Assembly: GCF_023517795.1 (NCBI RefSeq)
Contig: NZ_CP082928.1
Location: 5,208,001 to 5,272,000, forward strand
Origin: Pseudomonas fulva
Lineage (GTDB): Bacteria > Pseudomonadota > Gammaproteobacteria > Pseudomonadales > Pseudomonadaceae
Length of the DNA: 64,000 nt
Reading direction: 5' to 3'
Numbering within the stretch: the stretch's first letter is position 1; every line of letters begins with the position of its first letter. Positions 62,462-64,000 of the stretch are shown here, piece by piece. The notes beneath the pieces are model-generated. The model saw only the letters and a program-made list of their open reading frames with translations. It ran no database searches and had not been told where the DNA came from. The translations under genes were made by a program, and so were the position numbers.

Positions 62462-62746
62462 TCAGACAGCGATTGCCGTGGCACTTTCCAGCCACGTCAG
62501 CAGGCGGATGGCTTCTTCACGGCTATTACCGCAGACAGCGGAATCGGCTGAAAATGCGGCGCACACGGCGGGTCGATCCTCGCGTCCGAAGATCGAACAG
62601 CGATTGTCCTCGGCCAGATTCACGCAGCGCTCGCCGGCAGCCTTGCCATTGGGCATACCGGGGATGAAGGAGCTGATCGACGGGGAAATACAGCAGGCGC
62701 CACAACCAGGACGGCATTGCATGAAACGGACCTCGAACAGGGGCAT
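62462..62746 (-). CDS. YkgJ-family cysteine cluster protein
   Basis: A 94-residue protein with the zinc- or iron-binding cluster CRPGCGACC, later CVNLAEDNRCSIFGREDRP and VCAAF, and SAVCGNSREEAI near the end. This spacing is that of the UPF0153/YkgJ family, of unknown function. I start at ATG 62746; an ATG at 62722 or 62782 is possible. Confidence 0.85.
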   Translation of the reverse strand: MPLFEVRFMQCRPGCGACCISPSISSFIPGMPNGKAAGERCVNLAEDNRCSIFGREDRPAVCAAFSADSAVCGNSREEAIRLLTWLESATAIAV

Positions 62747-62802
62747 GCGGCAGACGGCGGCGATTCTAGCCTGCCGTTTCATCGGCCGGCAGCCCCCCTC
62801 GG

Positions 62803-64000
62803 TCAGGTCAAATCGAGGCGAATGCTGAAGCGCGATCCCGCCCCCGGTGTGCTGTCGACCTCCAGTTCGGCGCCGAGCACATCCACCGCCAGCTGGTGGG
62901 TGATATGCAAGCCCAGGCCGGTTCCGCCCTGGCCGCGCCGGGTGGTGAAGAAGGGATCGAATATCTTGCCCAGCAGTTCCTCGTCCATGCCGCGGCCATC
63001 GTCGATGACCTCGATCACGCACTGGCCTTGCGCCTCATCGACCTGGCCACGAACGGTGATCACCCCTTTCACACCGGGATCGAATGCATGAACCAGCGCA
63101 TTGTCGACGAGATTCTGCACGATTTGCCCGAGCGGCCCCGGGTAGCTGTCCAGTATCAGGTTCGGCGCCACCTCAACCAGGATCCGATGATCGTTCTGGC
63201 GCAGTTTCGGCTGCAACAGCAGCACCACCTCCTCGACCAGTTCGCGCAGGTCGAAGCGCCGCCGTTCCGTGCTGGCACGGTCGGTAGCCAGTTGCTTGAA
63301 GGCGCGGGTCAACTGCGACATGCGCTCCAGGCTGATCAGGATGATGCTCAAGCCATCGTCGGTGCGCTGCACGAAACGCTCCAGGGTGGTGCGTTTCAGG
63401 CCTTCGCGCATCGCCGTCTGAAATTCCTGACTGGCCCGCTCCAAGGTCGACGCCGCCACGCTGGCGGCGCCAATTGGGGTATTCAACTCATGGGCGACGC
63501 CGGCCACCATGGTGCCGAGGGACGACAGCTTTTCAGCCTGCAACAAGGCGCGGCGCGTGCGCTGCAATTGCTCGACGGTACGCTGCAGCTGCTCGTTGCT
63601 GGTGGCCAGCGCGCGACTGCTCACGTGCAGGCCGTGCTCTGCCCGCAGCCGCTCGGCCTCGTCGATGGCGCGGCGCACGCTGATCAACAGCCCCACGCCC
63701 TGCAGGACGCTGAAGAACAGCAGCACGCGCCAGACTACGTCCCAACGCAATTCGCTCAGGTTCCGGGCAGGCAGGTGAGACAACAACAGCCAGTGATCGG
63801 CGGCATTGGACGTTGCCGAAGCGGCATCGCTCGGCCGGAAATGGCTGTAGGCCCAGAAGCCTGCCGAATCGATGAACGAGCCACGCTGCTCGTTCTGCAG
63901 GCGTCGCCAGCTCGACGGCTGGTGGTTGGCCAGAGTCAGCTCGGGCTTGCCCAGCAGGAAGCCCCAGGCATGTTCGGGGCGCTCGCCGAGCATCCAGTAA
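62803..64000 (-). CDS. Sensor histidine kinase, truncated by window edge
   Basis: At least 399 residues, the start lying outside. A periplasmic portion ends in LLLSHLPARNLSELRWD, one membrane segment is VVWRVLLFFSVLQGVGLLIS, then a coiled coil (LATSNEQLQRTVEQLQRTRR). The phosphoacceptor His is in VAGVAHELNTPIGAA, and the ATP-binding part has NLVDNALVHAF, DDGRGMDEEL and GGTGLGLHITHQLA. The kinase resembles those of the ligand-sensing sensor group without a receiver of its own. Its partner is not in the window. Confidence 0.9.
   Translation of the reverse strand, partial: YWMLGERPEHAWGFLLGKPELTLANHQPSSWRRLQNEQRGSFIDSAGFWAYSHFRPSDAASATSNAADHWLLLSHLPARNLSELRWDVVWRVLLFFSVLQGVGLLISVRRAIDEAERLRAEHGLHVSSRALATSNEQLQRTVEQLQRTRRALLQAEKLSSLGTMVAGVAHELNTPIGAASVAASTLERASQEFQTAMREGLKRTTLERFVQRTDDGLSIILISLERMSQLTRAFKQLATDRASTERRRFDLRELVEEVVLLLQPKLRQNDHRILVEVAPNLILDSYPGPLGQIVQNLVDNALVHAFDPGVKGVITVRGQVDEAQGQCVIEVIDDGRGMDEELLGKIFDPFFTTRRGQGGTGLGLHITHQLAVDVLGAELEVDSTPGAGSRFSIRLDLT

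Overview
The window is about 64 kb of high-GC DNA that reads as a Pseudomonas chromosome. The right end carries the block gacA-uvrC-pgsA-tRNA-Gly-tRNA-Cys, the centre right carries gor-VOC-galU, and small Pseudomonas-type proteins (DUF1652, an AmrZ-like ribbon-helix-helix regulator, DUF883) lie between. A complete zeaxanthin-glucoside carotenoid cluster suggests one of the yellow or orange pigmented Pseudomonas lineages (the P. straminea/flavescens type); that placement is inference.

Layout. 1-2.7 kb: a flavin monooxygenase and an MmgE/PrpD protein. 2.8-7.2 kb: exonuclease III, a two-component system, the lipid-asymmetry lipoprotein MlaA and a small protein. 7.2-15.9 kb: an eight-gene iron-siderophore uptake operon on the minus strand, reading ECF sigma, FecR, TonB receptor, binding protein, two permeases, ATPase, FhuF-type reductase. 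It has no siderophore synthesis genes, so it probably imports a foreign siderophore. 16.5-24.1 kb: the carotenoid genes crtE / idi-crtX-crtY-crtI-crtB / crtZ, followed by a second copy of galU that could supply UDP-glucose to CrtX. 25-27.6 kb: CinA-type amidase, a hypothetical and a UbiH-family hydroxylase.

27.7-47.2 kb is a sulfur and organosulfur acquisition region: sbp-cysT-cysW without cysA; an FNT channel; a TauD-like dioxygenase with an ABC transporter that has two paralogous binding proteins; an AraC-regulated operon joining an AhpD-like protein, an acyl-CoA-dehydrogenase-like flavoprotein and a complete ABC transporter; an orphan MetQ-like protein; and dcyD-tcyJLN for cystine and D-cysteine. 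Together they would import sulfate, sulfonates or related compounds and release sulfur from them. 47.3-52.7 kb: a cation-channel-family protein, gor, VOC protein, the ancestral-looking galU, a Tsx-like porin and an acetyltransferase. 52.8-56.6 kb: tRNA-Leu, a set of small, probably stress-related genes, then tRNA-Cys and tRNA-Gly. 56.6-64 kb: pgsA, uvrC, gacA, tRNA-Ser, a Bax-inhibitor-type protein, a START-domain protein, a cysteine-cluster protein and a truncated histidine kinase.

Two dispersed palindromic repeat families are present. One is a MITE-like element of about 140-153 bp with three copies, one of them inserted in frame at the start of a siderophore permease gene and another in the place where cysA would be expected. 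The other is a 76-bp repeat with two copies. No CRISPR array, prophage or transposase gene was seen.
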